DNA of 39,735 nt from Methanothrix sp. (GTDB lineage Archaea; Halobacteriota; Methanosarcinia; Methanotrichales; Methanotrichaceae), in NCBI GenBank assembly GCA_011620785.1, contig WOYM01000125.1, positions 1 to 39,735 on the forward strand, given 5' to 3'. Positions 32,961 to 39,735 of the stretch are shown here, piece by piece (the stretch's first letter is position 1; the number at the start of each line of letters is the position of its first letter). Made by a program: the position numbers and the translations under genes. Below the pieces are notes generated by a model that ran no database searches, was not told the origin of the DNA, and saw only the letters and a list, made by a program, of their open reading frames with translations.

Positions 32961-33737
32961 ATGAAGGGAGTAACGATAGCAGTTCTTGCAGTAGCCCTAA
33001 TGGGGCTATGTAGCATTACAATGGCTAATCCGCCACTGGTACCGCCAGTGCAGTATGAGCAATTTTGTGAAAGCCATAAGGTATCCGGTTCAGGGATTGT
33101 CGATGTTGCCAACTCGATAATAGACAAAAAAATAGCTCTCGAGTACTTCGATACCATGACAGGGGATGGAGACATTGAGCTGGATCAGGAGACCGCATTT
33201 TCTCAGAATGCCGATGTCCTCAAGAGGAACATCTCCACGGTCAACGGCGGAAATAAGTCCAACCTGAACTTCGTCCAGAACACCAAGATGACCTACAGCG
33301 GAAAGACACCTTTGACCGGCGGACGTTACTTAAATTCAAAGGAATTCTATGGCGGCATCGGCGCCAATGTGCAGGAGCTGTTCTCGGTTACTGAGATGGA
33401 GCAGGATGAGACCGCATTCTTCTCATCTACCACGCCCTACAACCCGCCAGGCACGACGCCTGAGAAGCTAGTAGATTCGCTAGCGAAAGCGGGAAGGGAT
33501 CAGGATGCTGTAGCAGCCCTGATGGGCAGCAATCCCGCCCATCTGGTGGGAATCGAGACCAAGAATTCCTTCAACGGCACATGGGGCACAGACGCTACAT
33601 GGCACAGGATATTCTACAAGGATATCAAAGCTCATGAGATGTTCACCGGAACATTCGAGGCTGAGAAGGTATTGAAGTTCCACGAAAATCCCGTGGGTGA
33701 GAGGCAGCACGCTCCTTGTGAAGGCATAGACTGCTAG
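32961..33737 (+). CDS. SGSG-family secreted protein, divergent paralogue
   Basis: The 258-residue product has a signal peptide (about 1-22) and an SGSG motif (42-45). Three sequons (Asn90, Asn98, Asn205) and three mature cysteines (36, 253, 258) are present. Its block FYGGIGANVQELFSVTEME (129-147) aligns with FGGVGSKIRETYDLQQME in the next gene. Its end (FTGTFEAEKVLKFHENP, then CEGIDC) matches the ends of the other family members. A Thr/Pro-rich loop and a helical insert (about 155-195) set it apart. The frame is open to 32811, but MKGVTIAV at 32961 is the first residue run that gives a signal peptide. Function unknown; structural surface protein inferred. It has no C-terminal anchor. Confidence 0.82.
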   Translation: MKGVTIAVLAVALMGLCSITMANPPLVPPVQYEQFCESHKVSGSGIVDVANSIIDKKIALEYFDTMTGDGDIELDQETAFSQNADVLKRNISTVNGGNKSNLNFVQNTKMTYSGKTPLTGGRYLNSKEFYGGIGANVQELFSVTEMEQDETAFFSSTTPYNPPGTTPEKLVDSLAKAGRDQDAVAALMGSNPAHLVGIETKNSFNGTWGTDATWHRIFYKDIKAHEMFTGTFEAEKVLKFHENPVGERQHAPCEGIDC

Positions 33738-33786
33738 GTCAAATGGCCTGGCCAGTTTTTTTTTATTTTGTTTAAAGGGGGTTACC

Positions 33787-34968
33787 ATGAGAATATGTCT
33801 GATCATAACAACAGCAATGTTGATCCTGACAGCATGCCAGGTGCAGGCTACGGTTGAGGATCCGGGAATGGAGTTGGGTGATGTTTCTGCCACCTGGTCG
33901 GGTCCCTCCACTCCATCCATTCCCAACTACCTGCCCAGTCCCTGTTCAGGAGATTCCGGGGCTCTATCGGTAGATGTCAGTCTAACCGGGCCGGAATCGG
34001 AGGCGGACAAGTCATATACCACTCAGGGAAAGGAATTGGACTTCGTGGTTACTGTAACCAATGAGGGCCCAACTGATGCAGATGTTGAGGTTTGCGTCAA
34101 GCCAATGGACTGCGCCCTGGATTGGTTTGGCTGGACCAGAAGCCCTATGAATATACCTGCCGGAGGGTCCCGCTCACAAACCCTGACCGTGCTACCGGAT
34201 ATCAATGCCGTAGCCGGGAAGTACAGGTTTGCGGTTGAGGCATCGGCCAAATGCCGCACTTCAGCCTCCAGGGAGGCAACGTTCAGAGTGCAGGCATACG
34301 ACTACGCCTCAGAGACCGCTATCAGTGGATCAGGACAGTTCCTGATGAACAAGGACCTGAGGTCGATGGAATCTGGTATCAAGTCCAACAAGGACGTGAT
34401 ATTCAGCGGCAGTGTGGATGCCCTGGTCAAGAACGAGTACATGGTGGATGATGCAAGGGGAAAGAATGCCAACTTCGTTGAGCAGGATGCAGTCGATAAC
34501 TACAATGCCGTGGCCATTGGAGATGCACTTGTGGGAACGGAGAGCTTCAAGAGCTCTGCAATATTCGGCGGGGTCGGCTCCAAGATCCGGGAAACCTATG
34601 ATCTGCAGCAGATGGAGTTCAAGAGCCAGGATTTCACATTGCATCAGACTGGATCACTGAAGAAGACCGCTGAGTTCCAGACGGCGGATAACTTCACTGG
34701 ATATTACCTCATAGATGCCAAGCAATCTATCCCCGGCCAGAAGAGCCTTAAAGAGATTGAGGAGTACTTCGGATCCTTTGAGATCAACAGGAGGATTCTC
34801 TTCCGCAATAATGCTGAATCAGAGCCCGCCTGTCAGAATGGGGACTGCGAGGGAATAGCCACTCCGGCGGTCGATACTTCTAAGAAGATGCCGGTCGCCA
34901 GTCCCTGTACGAGCAGCTCATGCTATAACTTCGTAAATAGGCTGAATAATTTTGGCCACATGGCATGA
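33787..34968 (+). CDS. Secreted CARDB-like plus SGSG-domain protein
   Basis: The 393-residue product has a signal peptide (about 1-21) and a CARDB/NEW3-type Ig-like domain (about 58-170, with LDFVVTVTNEGPTDADVEV and IPAGGSR). The SGSG domain follows (about 178-356: SGSG at 180-183, the FGGVGSKIRETYDLQQME block at 260-277, the NFTGYY sequon at Asn302, and CQNGDCEG). A Cys/Ser-rich tail ends the protein. Eight mature cysteines are present. A short T-rich terminator (hairpin tggc/gcca and T8, about 33747-33764) separates it from the previous gene. The Ig-like domain could attach the SGSG module to other wall polymers. The ATG follows a ggggg ribosome-binding stretch. Confidence 0.82.
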   Translation: MRICLIITTAMLILTACQVQATVEDPGMELGDVSATWSGPSTPSIPNYLPSPCSGDSGALSVDVSLTGPESEADKSYTTQGKELDFVVTVTNEGPTDADVEVCVKPMDCALDWFGWTRSPMNIPAGGSRSQTLTVLPDINAVAGKYRFAVEASAKCRTSASREATFRVQAYDYASETAISGSGQFLMNKDLRSMESGIKSNKDVIFSGSVDALVKNEYMVDDARGKNANFVEQDAVDNYNAVAIGDALVGTESFKSSAIFGGVGSKIRETYDLQQMEFKSQDFTLHQTGSLKKTAEFQTADNFTGYYLIDAKQSIPGQKSLKEIEEYFGSFEINRRILFRNNAESEPACQNGDCEGIATPAVDTSKKMPVASPCTSSSCYNFVNRLNNFGHMA

Positions 34969-35178
34969 GCTCCACTCTTTTATTTTTTATATTCAGCCCA
35001 AATATTTCAGCCAAAACCTTAAAATAGGCTGCAGAGAAGCTCACAGCGGGTGTTAGGGTTCTATAGGAGAGTGACCTTCCCGGACTGTGGGGATATTGGC
35101 TGCCCCGAATCGAATTATCATATCGGTCAGCAAATCCTCAAATCAAGTGCAGCCGGGCAGAAAAGGAGGTAGTGTGGA
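34969..35178 (+). promoter_or_regulatory. Terminator tail and promoter/leader between SGSG genes
   Basis: A T-rich tract (34976-34989) follows the stop codon. A TATA-like cttaaaatag (35018-35027) predicts a leader of about 130 nt for the next gene. The sequence at 35129-35147 (agcaaatcctcaaatcaag) resembles the leader of copy 1 at 30568-30588. The ribosome binding site aaaaggaggt is at 35161-35170. Confidence 0.4.
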
Positions 35179-35889
35179 TTGAAGAGAGAAATGATCGTTC
35201 TAGTGGTTATCGCCATGGCTCTAATAGGCATGGCAGGTGCTGCCAATTACATGTACGAGAAATCGTCTGTAAAAGGGGTGGGTTATCGAAGCCTGGAGAT
35301 GGTCATCTCCACCCAGTCTGGCTATGAGGGCCAGAAGTTGGTAGAGAAGCAGTCCGGCTCAGGAAATGTGATCCTCTCCAGGATAGAGCTGGAGGCGGAG
35401 AGGCAGCCTTTGGACATGGCTTGCGAATGGGCGAACGGCTATCCCATGGATTACATCAACTTCACCTCAGAGCAGGAGCTGGAGTACATGCCCGTCTCCT
35501 ATCAGACCGGCACCTATGACCAGAAATGGGTGGATAAGCTGTGCGTTCAGAACTATAAGATAGGGGCTGTTCTGACTGAGATGTACACTCATGCTGAGCA
35601 CCTGCAGAAGACCACTGAGGTCAAGACCAGGGGATACAATGCCCTAACCGATACTCCCTGCTGCAACGGTGTCCTTGAGGCCAACATAAACAGCAATGTA
35701 ATCGGTGTGGCCCATATCGGCTGGATCTCCAGAGATCCTGAGTCCAGCAGTGCGCTCAAAGGCCGGCATGCGGAGTATGGCCGATCGGTCGAGGATCTGA
35801 CTGGCGTCTTCGCCATTCAGAAGTTCATCCAGCTCTGGGGCAACTCCACCTGTGGCGAAATCAGCGTTGATTGGCTGCCCTGCGTATAA
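35179..35889 (+). CDS. SGSG-family secreted cysteine-rich protein, paralogue of the tandem pair
   Basis: The 236-residue product is collinear with the 240-residue tandem proteins: signal peptide, SGSG at 59-62, the same sequons (Asn94, Asn222) and the same C-terminus (GVFAIQKFIQLWGNSTC, then LPCV). It has six cysteines (82, 122, 161, 162, 225, 235). Relative to the tandem pair it lacks exactly two, equivalent to Cys92 and Cys161, which suggests those two form a disulfide in the pair. Its DNA is clearly diverged, so it escapes the homogenisation seen in the pair. The TTG at 35179, 8 nt after aaaaggaggt, is the best start because it aligns with the paralogues. Confidence 0.85.
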   Translation: MKREMIVLVVIAMALIGMAGAANYMYEKSSVKGVGYRSLEMVISTQSGYEGQKLVEKQSGSGNVILSRIELEAERQPLDMACEWANGYPMDYINFTSEQELEYMPVSYQTGTYDQKWVDKLCVQNYKIGAVLTEMYTHAEHLQKTTEVKTRGYNALTDTPCCNGVLEANINSNVIGVAHIGWISRDPESSSALKGRHAEYGRSVEDLTGVFAIQKFIQLWGNSTCGEISVDWLPCV

Positions 35890-35915
35890 GCCCTAATCGA
35901 GAATATCAAATTGAT

Positions 35916-35945
35916 GCGCCGGAAACGGCGCTATTCTCTTTTTTA
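35916..35945. terminator. Strong hairpin terminator with GAAA tetraloop
   Basis: A perfect 6-bp stem gcgccg/cggcgc with loop gaaa (35916-35931) is followed by tattctctttttt. It lies between the last SGSG gene and the convergent aglB stop. Confidence 0.75.
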
Positions 35946-38144
35946 AAAGTTGATATCAATGGTTCTTCCCTGGAGAACATCCTCCTCGCTCACCTCAACC
36001 GTCTTTGCCTTCACATCGTCTCCATGCACTGAGAACACCATATACGGGTCAGTTGCATGGACCTCATGCTCTCTCTCGGTGGAATAGGGGACCCTTACCT
36101 CAAGTGCATCTCCATTCCAGGTGGCCTGGTTGAGGTAGACGAACTTCCTATCCATATTGGAGGTCATATTGAGCAAGGCCATGCCATTTCCATCCAGGCC
36201 AGTGTGGATTTTCAGCAACGCTCCGGGAACATACTGGAAGATCATAACCCTGCTCTTTCCCACATTTCCCATGATAGTGCTCGACTCATGGATCAGGCGG
36301 AACCGGCCCATGCCTGTTCCGTCTGCTAGATAGAGCTTGCCCAATGTGGTGTTGAAGAACCTCTCTTTGGGTTTGGCTGAGAGCTGAGCGCCGTACTCCT
36401 CCAGGGCCATATAGCTGCTGATATCCTCATCCGCCCATTCTGTGAGGGAGGGCAGCTTGCCATAGGCAATGCCGAAATCGGCAAAGACGTACCTTGCGCC
36501 TCTGGCATCCATTATCTCCGTCGCTTCCTTCTCGTCCTCTGCCAGATAGAACTTCACCGCATCCTCTATTCCGGTCTGGAAGTTGTTCGCCACTACCGGC
36601 CTTTCGGATAGATAGAGGATCCAGTTGCCATAGTCCCACCAGCTCATCACGCTGTACTCAGGGATCTCTTCCGGATCGGCAAAGTGGCTGGTTGGGTCGC
36701 TGTTCTCCTTCAGCCAGAAAAGAGAGTCATGCCAGTCGCCTGCGATCGCAGGTGGCGAATTGTTGGCGAAGTTGAAGGCATCAATTGCCGTCGGCAGGAC
36801 AAGAAGCAGGATGACGGCTGCTGCCAGGGCCCTGTTGAGCTTTGCGCCCCTCTCCTCCTGGAACTTCTTGGAGAGATCCAGGGCATAGAATATCAGTATG
36901 CTTATCAGCATGCCCATGAATATCGTGGAGATGTACAGAAATCTGCCCTGTCCCAGGGTGAGAAGGATGGAGAAGACTGCCCATACCAGAAGGAGCAGCA
37001 GACCATTCCGCATTCTTCTTTCTTTTTTTCGCATATAGACTACTATGGCGGCTGCTCCTGCCAGGGAGAATAGGATGTTCAGTCCCAGCCAGGAGAAGAC
37101 CACCTGAGATAACGTATCAAGGTCATAGATGAGCGGTTCTGCTTCTCCAATCTTGCCGATCATCTCCCCTCCCCAGATGTATCCCATTCCCGTTCGGATC
37201 AGACCCTCCAGTCCAAAGAATCCGCCCAATGTCTTTGAGAGCAGCAATGATATAATGAATATGGCGAGGATGGCCAATGGGAATGCCTTCCAGGATATGC
37301 TCCTCTTAGCGATAATGTGTGCCAGTGCCAGCATGATGGCCAGAGCGACGAATATGGCTGCCAATCCCAGGAAGGAGGGTGACATCCAGGGGGTATTCCT
37401 GAAGGGCAAGACGAGGAGCAGGGCGAGGAAAAAGGCCACAAGCAGCGTTGAGGCGATGTTCAGGTTCGGCTTTTCCTGGCGCAGCTCCAGGCTGATCCCA
37501 ACTGCCGCGAATAGCAGATATGCTCCGAAGTAGACATCTGCGCCCTGCCAGGTATATGCCAGGGCGGCCATTGTCACGCCTGTCGCAGAAGCGTAGAGCC
37601 ATCTCTTATCCGGCCGGGAGAATGCGAGGACCATGAACAGGAGAGAGAGGAGCTGAAACAACACCTCCAAAGAGTGATGGTCGGTGGCGGCAACCATAGT
37701 ATAGAGAAGGTAGTAGGGGGCGAGAGCGGTCATGAAGCTTGCCAGAAGGGCAATTCTGTGATCGAAGAGCTCTCGCATGATATAGTAAACGACGACCATC
37801 GCCAGCAGACCGATGATGACAGGCACAAAGGCCGCCGTCATCTCCACACCCTCTTTTGTATGCTGGCCCAAAGCGATGCATAAGGCAGCGGAGATCTGGT
37901 CGAAGAGCGGTGGCCAGGTTATAGTGTAGCCATGGGGGTAGTTCAGGTAGGTATCAGACCAGAGCACATCAGGAAAGTTGCTGGTCCCATAGAGTATCCT
38001 GCGCATATGATAATATTCATCGTAGCCTGGGAACACTATCCCCTGATCGGTAAGTGAGTTCCTTCCTGCAAAGAGCTTCAGCAAGAAGCCGAAGACAAGG
38101 ACTGCTATCAGCTCAACCGGCTCGCTTCTCTTCCCCTCATCCAT
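35943..38144 (-). CDS. aglB: Dolichyl-phosphooligosaccharide-protein glycotransferase AglB (STT3 family)
   Basis: The 733-residue membrane enzyme transfers lipid-linked glycans to Asn in N-x-S/T sequons outside the cell. Visible features are an N-terminal DxD-type motif (YDEYYH, first loop), a DHH motif in ATDHHSLE, about 13 transmembrane helices, and WWDYG in the soluble C-terminal domain (residues 506-510 counted from the longer start). The frame allows a start at 38156. I use the ATG at 38144 because the only TATA-like box (minus strand, centred near 38172) lies about 28 nt from it, and no ribosome binding site precedes either; this implies a leaderless mRNA. It sits beside the secreted SGSG proteins, which contain sequons. 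Confidence 0.93.
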   Translation of the reverse strand: MDEGKRSEPVELIAVLVFGFLLKLFAGRNSLTDQGIVFPGYDEYYHMRRILYGTSNFPDVLWSDTYLNYPHGYTITWPPLFDQISAALCIALGQHTKEGVEMTAAFVPVIIGLLAMVVVYYIMRELFDHRIALLASFMTALAPYYLLYTMVAATDHHSLEVLFQLLSLLFMVLAFSRPDKRWLYASATGVTMAALAYTWQGADVYFGAYLLFAAVGISLELRQEKPNLNIASTLLVAFFLALLLVLPFRNTPWMSPSFLGLAAIFVALAIMLALAHIIAKRSISWKAFPLAILAIFIISLLLSKTLGGFFGLEGLIRTGMGYIWGGEMIGKIGEAEPLIYDLDTLSQVVFSWLGLNILFSLAGAAAIVVYMRKKERRMRNGLLLLLVWAVFSILLTLGQGRFLYISTIFMGMLISILIFYALDLSKKFQEERGAKLNRALAAAVILLLVLPTAIDAFNFANNSPPAIAGDWHDSLFWLKENSDPTSHFADPEEIPEYSVMSWWDYGNWILYLSERPVVANNFQTGIEDAVKFYLAEDEKEATEIMDARGARYVFADFGIAYGKLPSLTEWADEDISSYMALEEYGAQLSAKPKERFFNTTLGKLYLADGTGMGRFRLIHESSTIMGNVGKSRVMIFQYVPGALLKIHTGLDGNGMALLNMTSNMDRKFVYLNQATWNGDALEVRVPYSTEREHEVHATDPYMVFSVHGDDVKAKTVEVSEEDVLQGRTIDINF

Positions 38145-38317
38145 GAATTTAAGCATTGATATTCGATAATATAAAGCCTTTTGAGGATAATTTATCGGAA
38201 AGAGAATAATGAGATCTTCGAGCGGACCCGGCAGGGAGACTGCCGTCTACTGGCACCGGACTGCAGAAGATATCATCAAAGAGCCGATCTAGTGCTATCG
38301 CGGCTCTGCGCCAGCGA
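38145..38317 (+). promoter_or_regulatory. aglB promoter and structured leader of the HTH regulator gene
   Basis: On the minus strand the aglB TATA-like box is at 38168-38177. On the plus strand two hairpins precede the regulator. One is cggcag/ctgccg with a 5-nt loop (38229-38245). The other is agagccg/cggctct with a 14-nt loop (38280-38307), ending 10 nt before the start codon. A 27-codon frame (38209-38292) with ATG and TAG spans both. The second hairpin could mask translation initiation. Confidence 0.45.
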
Positions 38318-38914
38318 TTGTGGGATTATTCAGATGAGCAATCCATTCGGCAAATGATCCCTTATAGATTGCTGTTCTCGGATCTCCTGAATAACAGCCT
38401 GGATCAGATTAAGGGTGGCGAGGTATCAGCGGATTCCATCAACGATGCGAAATCGAAGCTGGAAGAGATGCGCGGGAAGTCTCCTTATGATCAGTGCAAA
38501 ACTTGCTTCTCTGAGGTGGCCAGGCTACTGGACAAGCAGATAGACCTGATGCGCTCGCTCAGGGTATACCGTGAAAATGACTTGACGGGTGAATCGATGG
38601 AGTCACTTCCCGAAGAAGAAACTGTCATCGAGATCCTCGAGCCCTTGAGCAATAAACAGAGATTGCAAATTCTAAAGGCCCTTTTCGCTGAGACGAAGAC
38701 CTTTTCTGCTCTTGCTGAGCTCACGGGATTGCGGGGCGGCAATCTGCTCTTCCACTTGCAGAAGCTGCAGGATGGAGGGATGATTTTGCAGAGAAATGAG
38801 AGAGGGGACTATATGATAAGCGAGAAGGGATATCGAGCCCTCAGGGGAGTTGCAGAGTTATATTCGGACCTGGGCTCGAAAAGGATCAACTCCGAACCGA
38901 TAAAAAGCCCATGA
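38318..38914 (+). CDS. ArsR-type winged-helix transcriptional regulator
   Basis: The 198-residue product has a helical N-terminal region (about 1-95, with a CxxC at KTCF-type segment Cys64/Cys67) and a C-terminal winged helix (about 105-185: LSNKQRLQILKALF, then LTGLRGGNLLFHLQKLQDGGMI as recognition region). This ArsR-like arrangement is common in Methanosarcinales, where most members have no known ligand. The start is uncertain: the TTG at 38318 keeps the full N-terminus, the frame is closed upstream at 38210, and the next ATG is at 38354. It is divergent from aglB and could regulate it or the SGSG cluster. A 7-bp hairpin overlaps its stop codon. Confidence 0.8.
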   Translation: MWDYSDEQSIRQMIPYRLLFSDLLNNSLDQIKGGEVSADSINDAKSKLEEMRGKSPYDQCKTCFSEVARLLDKQIDLMRSLRVYRENDLTGESMESLPEEETVIEILEPLSNKQRLQILKALFAETKTFSALAELTGLRGGNLLFHLQKLQDGGMILQRNERGDYMISEKGYRALRGVAELYSDLGSKRINSEPIKSP

Positions 38915-38932
38915 GGCAAACAGCCTTTGCCT
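38914..38932 (+). terminator. Hairpin at the end of the HTH regulator gene
   Basis: aggcaaa-cagcc-tttgcct forms a perfect 7-bp stem beginning at the last base of the stop codon. No T-run follows. The remaining stretch to 39101 shows nothing I can support as a gene. Confidence 0.4.
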
Positions 38933-39101
38933 TCGGATCCTCGGGGGCGGTCCGCGTTCCTATTGCTCACGAACACCTCTCATTCCGAGCGGCCTGCCTT
39001 CGTCTCTAGCCCGGACTTTGCAGCCTTCCCATATCTGCAATTCCATTATTCATCCGCATGCCAGACCTCTGCTCCCGTATGCTCTTGCCTGGATTTTTCA
39101 T

Positions 39102-39627
39102 TTACCTGTTCCTATCTTTGGGAAAGATCTCTGCCACTGTATCCTTTGCATCCTCCAGCCAGGCAGTTCTCTTAACCGGCGTGCTGGTCGCAATCACGCA
39201 ATAGGTCTTCCGATAGAACTCCTCCACGCCGCAGAGCCCGAAGATGCAGTCCTTCCACAGCCTCTGCAGTGGGTCGCCAAAAGCCTCGCGCTCCCGGTCA
39301 GGGAAGGTGTTGGAGGTGTTGAACACCAGCGCCTTTCTGGCTTTCAAGAGGCCCCTTGGCACTCCTTCGCCGCCGTCCCCCTCCAAAAATTCGTAAGCTA
39401 TTCCCGGGCGGATCACCCTGTCCACCCAGCTCTTAAGGATGGCAGGAGGCATGCCCCACCAGTTGGGGTGGACGATTATAAGGCAGCACAGGATCGAATC
39501 GTTCCCGGTAGAGGTCGTGAAAGCTGACTCTGTGGCCGTTGCCCTCAAGGGCGTTGATGGCTGCAATAGCTATGGCATGGTTGAAGCTTCCCTGGTTGGG
39601 GTGAGCGAGGATAAGTGAGACATTCAT
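39102..39627 (-). pseudogene. NAD(P)H quinone oxidoreductase (flavodoxin-like fold), disrupted by internal deletion/frameshift
   Basis: Two overlapping minus-strand frames together encode one protein of the NAD(P)H dehydrogenase (quinone)/YwrO-KefF family. The 5' part (39627 to about 39485) gives the start MNVSLILAHPNQGSFNHAI and runs to RFDPVLP. The 3' part (about 39490 to 39102) resumes at CLIIVHPNWWGMPPAILKSW and continues to the end, including VDRVIRPGIAYEF. Family members normally have about 30-40 residues between these blocks, so a short segment has been lost with a change of frame, near 39480-39495. It is either a decayed gene or, less likely given the missing segment, an assembly error. 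FMN-binding and dimer residues of the 3' part remain intact. Confidence 0.7.
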
Positions 39628-39735
39628 TGGGGATCGTCCGTTGCAGGGAGTCGGTGCCTTGAGGTATAAGGATTTTGATGACCTAACCTCCCGGCTCAAT
39701 TAGGAGCATAAACCAGTCAACCTCAATTTTAAAGC
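39628..39735 (-). promoter_or_regulatory. Upstream region of the disrupted quinone reductase
   Basis: No gene is visible. A TATA-like ccttatacc on the minus strand (about 39662-39670) is the only recognisable signal. Confidence 0.25.

Noticed and set aside
38927..39175. 82-codon plus-strand frame after the HTH regulator
   Set aside because: Ser/Pro/Phe-rich with no motif or ribosome binding site, and it overlaps the disrupted reductase.
1..39735. CRISPR array, rRNA operon, prophage or integrase
   Set aside because: No short regularly spaced repeats, rRNA signatures, phage structural genes or recombinases were found.

Overview
The window reads as a chromosomal segment of a methanogenic euryarchaeon of the order Methanosarcinales, most probably Methanothrix/Methanosaeta. 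This is an inference from gene content. Support comes from an NrpR nitrogen repressor, a DUF373 membrane protein, a small siroheme sulfite-reductase-like protein, an FwdC-like beta-helix protein, an S-layer protein made of two Methanosarcina-type S-layer duplication domains with a PGF-type C-terminal anchor, archaeal S6e, Tsr3, CCA-adding enzyme and AglB, and archaeal TATA boxes. No rRNA, CRISPR array, insertion sequence or prophage was seen.

Layout. 1-5006: a secreted Asn-glycosylation-rich protein, a structured RNA/terminator, a ChaB-like protein, the siroheme protein, a small secreted protein on the minus strand, DUF373 and the FwdC-like protein. 5000-8229 (minus): nadC, a membrane-anchored CARDB-type protein and a tubulin/FtsZ-superfamily GTPase. 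nadX (aspartate dehydrogenase) diverges from nadC. 9094-14494 (minus): a tight run of valS, a CYTH protein, a presenilin-type intramembrane protease, a zinc-ribbon protein and an AcuC-type deacetylase. 14570-17905: tsr3, hsp20, a bacterial-style fused ribBA, and the radical-SAM enzyme AmrS. 18040-20130: the S-layer protein, with a long internal repeat that is identical at DNA level. 20702-28863: a second HDAC-fold protein, the cca-thpR-ilvD operon, a sodium:solute symporter coupled to a geranylgeranyl reductase, and S6e. 28960-30305: nrpR and tRNA-Gln/tRNA-Glu.

30306-38914 is the most distinctive part. Five consecutive plus-strand genes encode small secreted proteins that appear to belong to one family, which I call SGSG after a shared motif. 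Two of them are tandem copies differing by one silent base. The genes have long leaders, strong Shine-Dalgarno sites and their own terminators, and two of them share a TATA-plus-leader element at identical spacing. They are followed by aglB, the oligosaccharyltransferase that would glycosylate their NxS/T sites, and by an ArsR-type regulator with a structured leader. I propose a cell-envelope locus, possibly for sheath or other extracellular structural protein. The window ends in a quinone-reductase gene that looks broken by an internal deletion.

A general pattern is that housekeeping genes (DUF373, nadC, tsr3, hsp20, ribBA, aglB) often have a TATA-like box about 25-30 nt from the start codon and no Shine-Dalgarno, implying leaderless mRNAs. 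The surface-protein genes instead have 100-220 nt leaders with strong ribosome binding sites.
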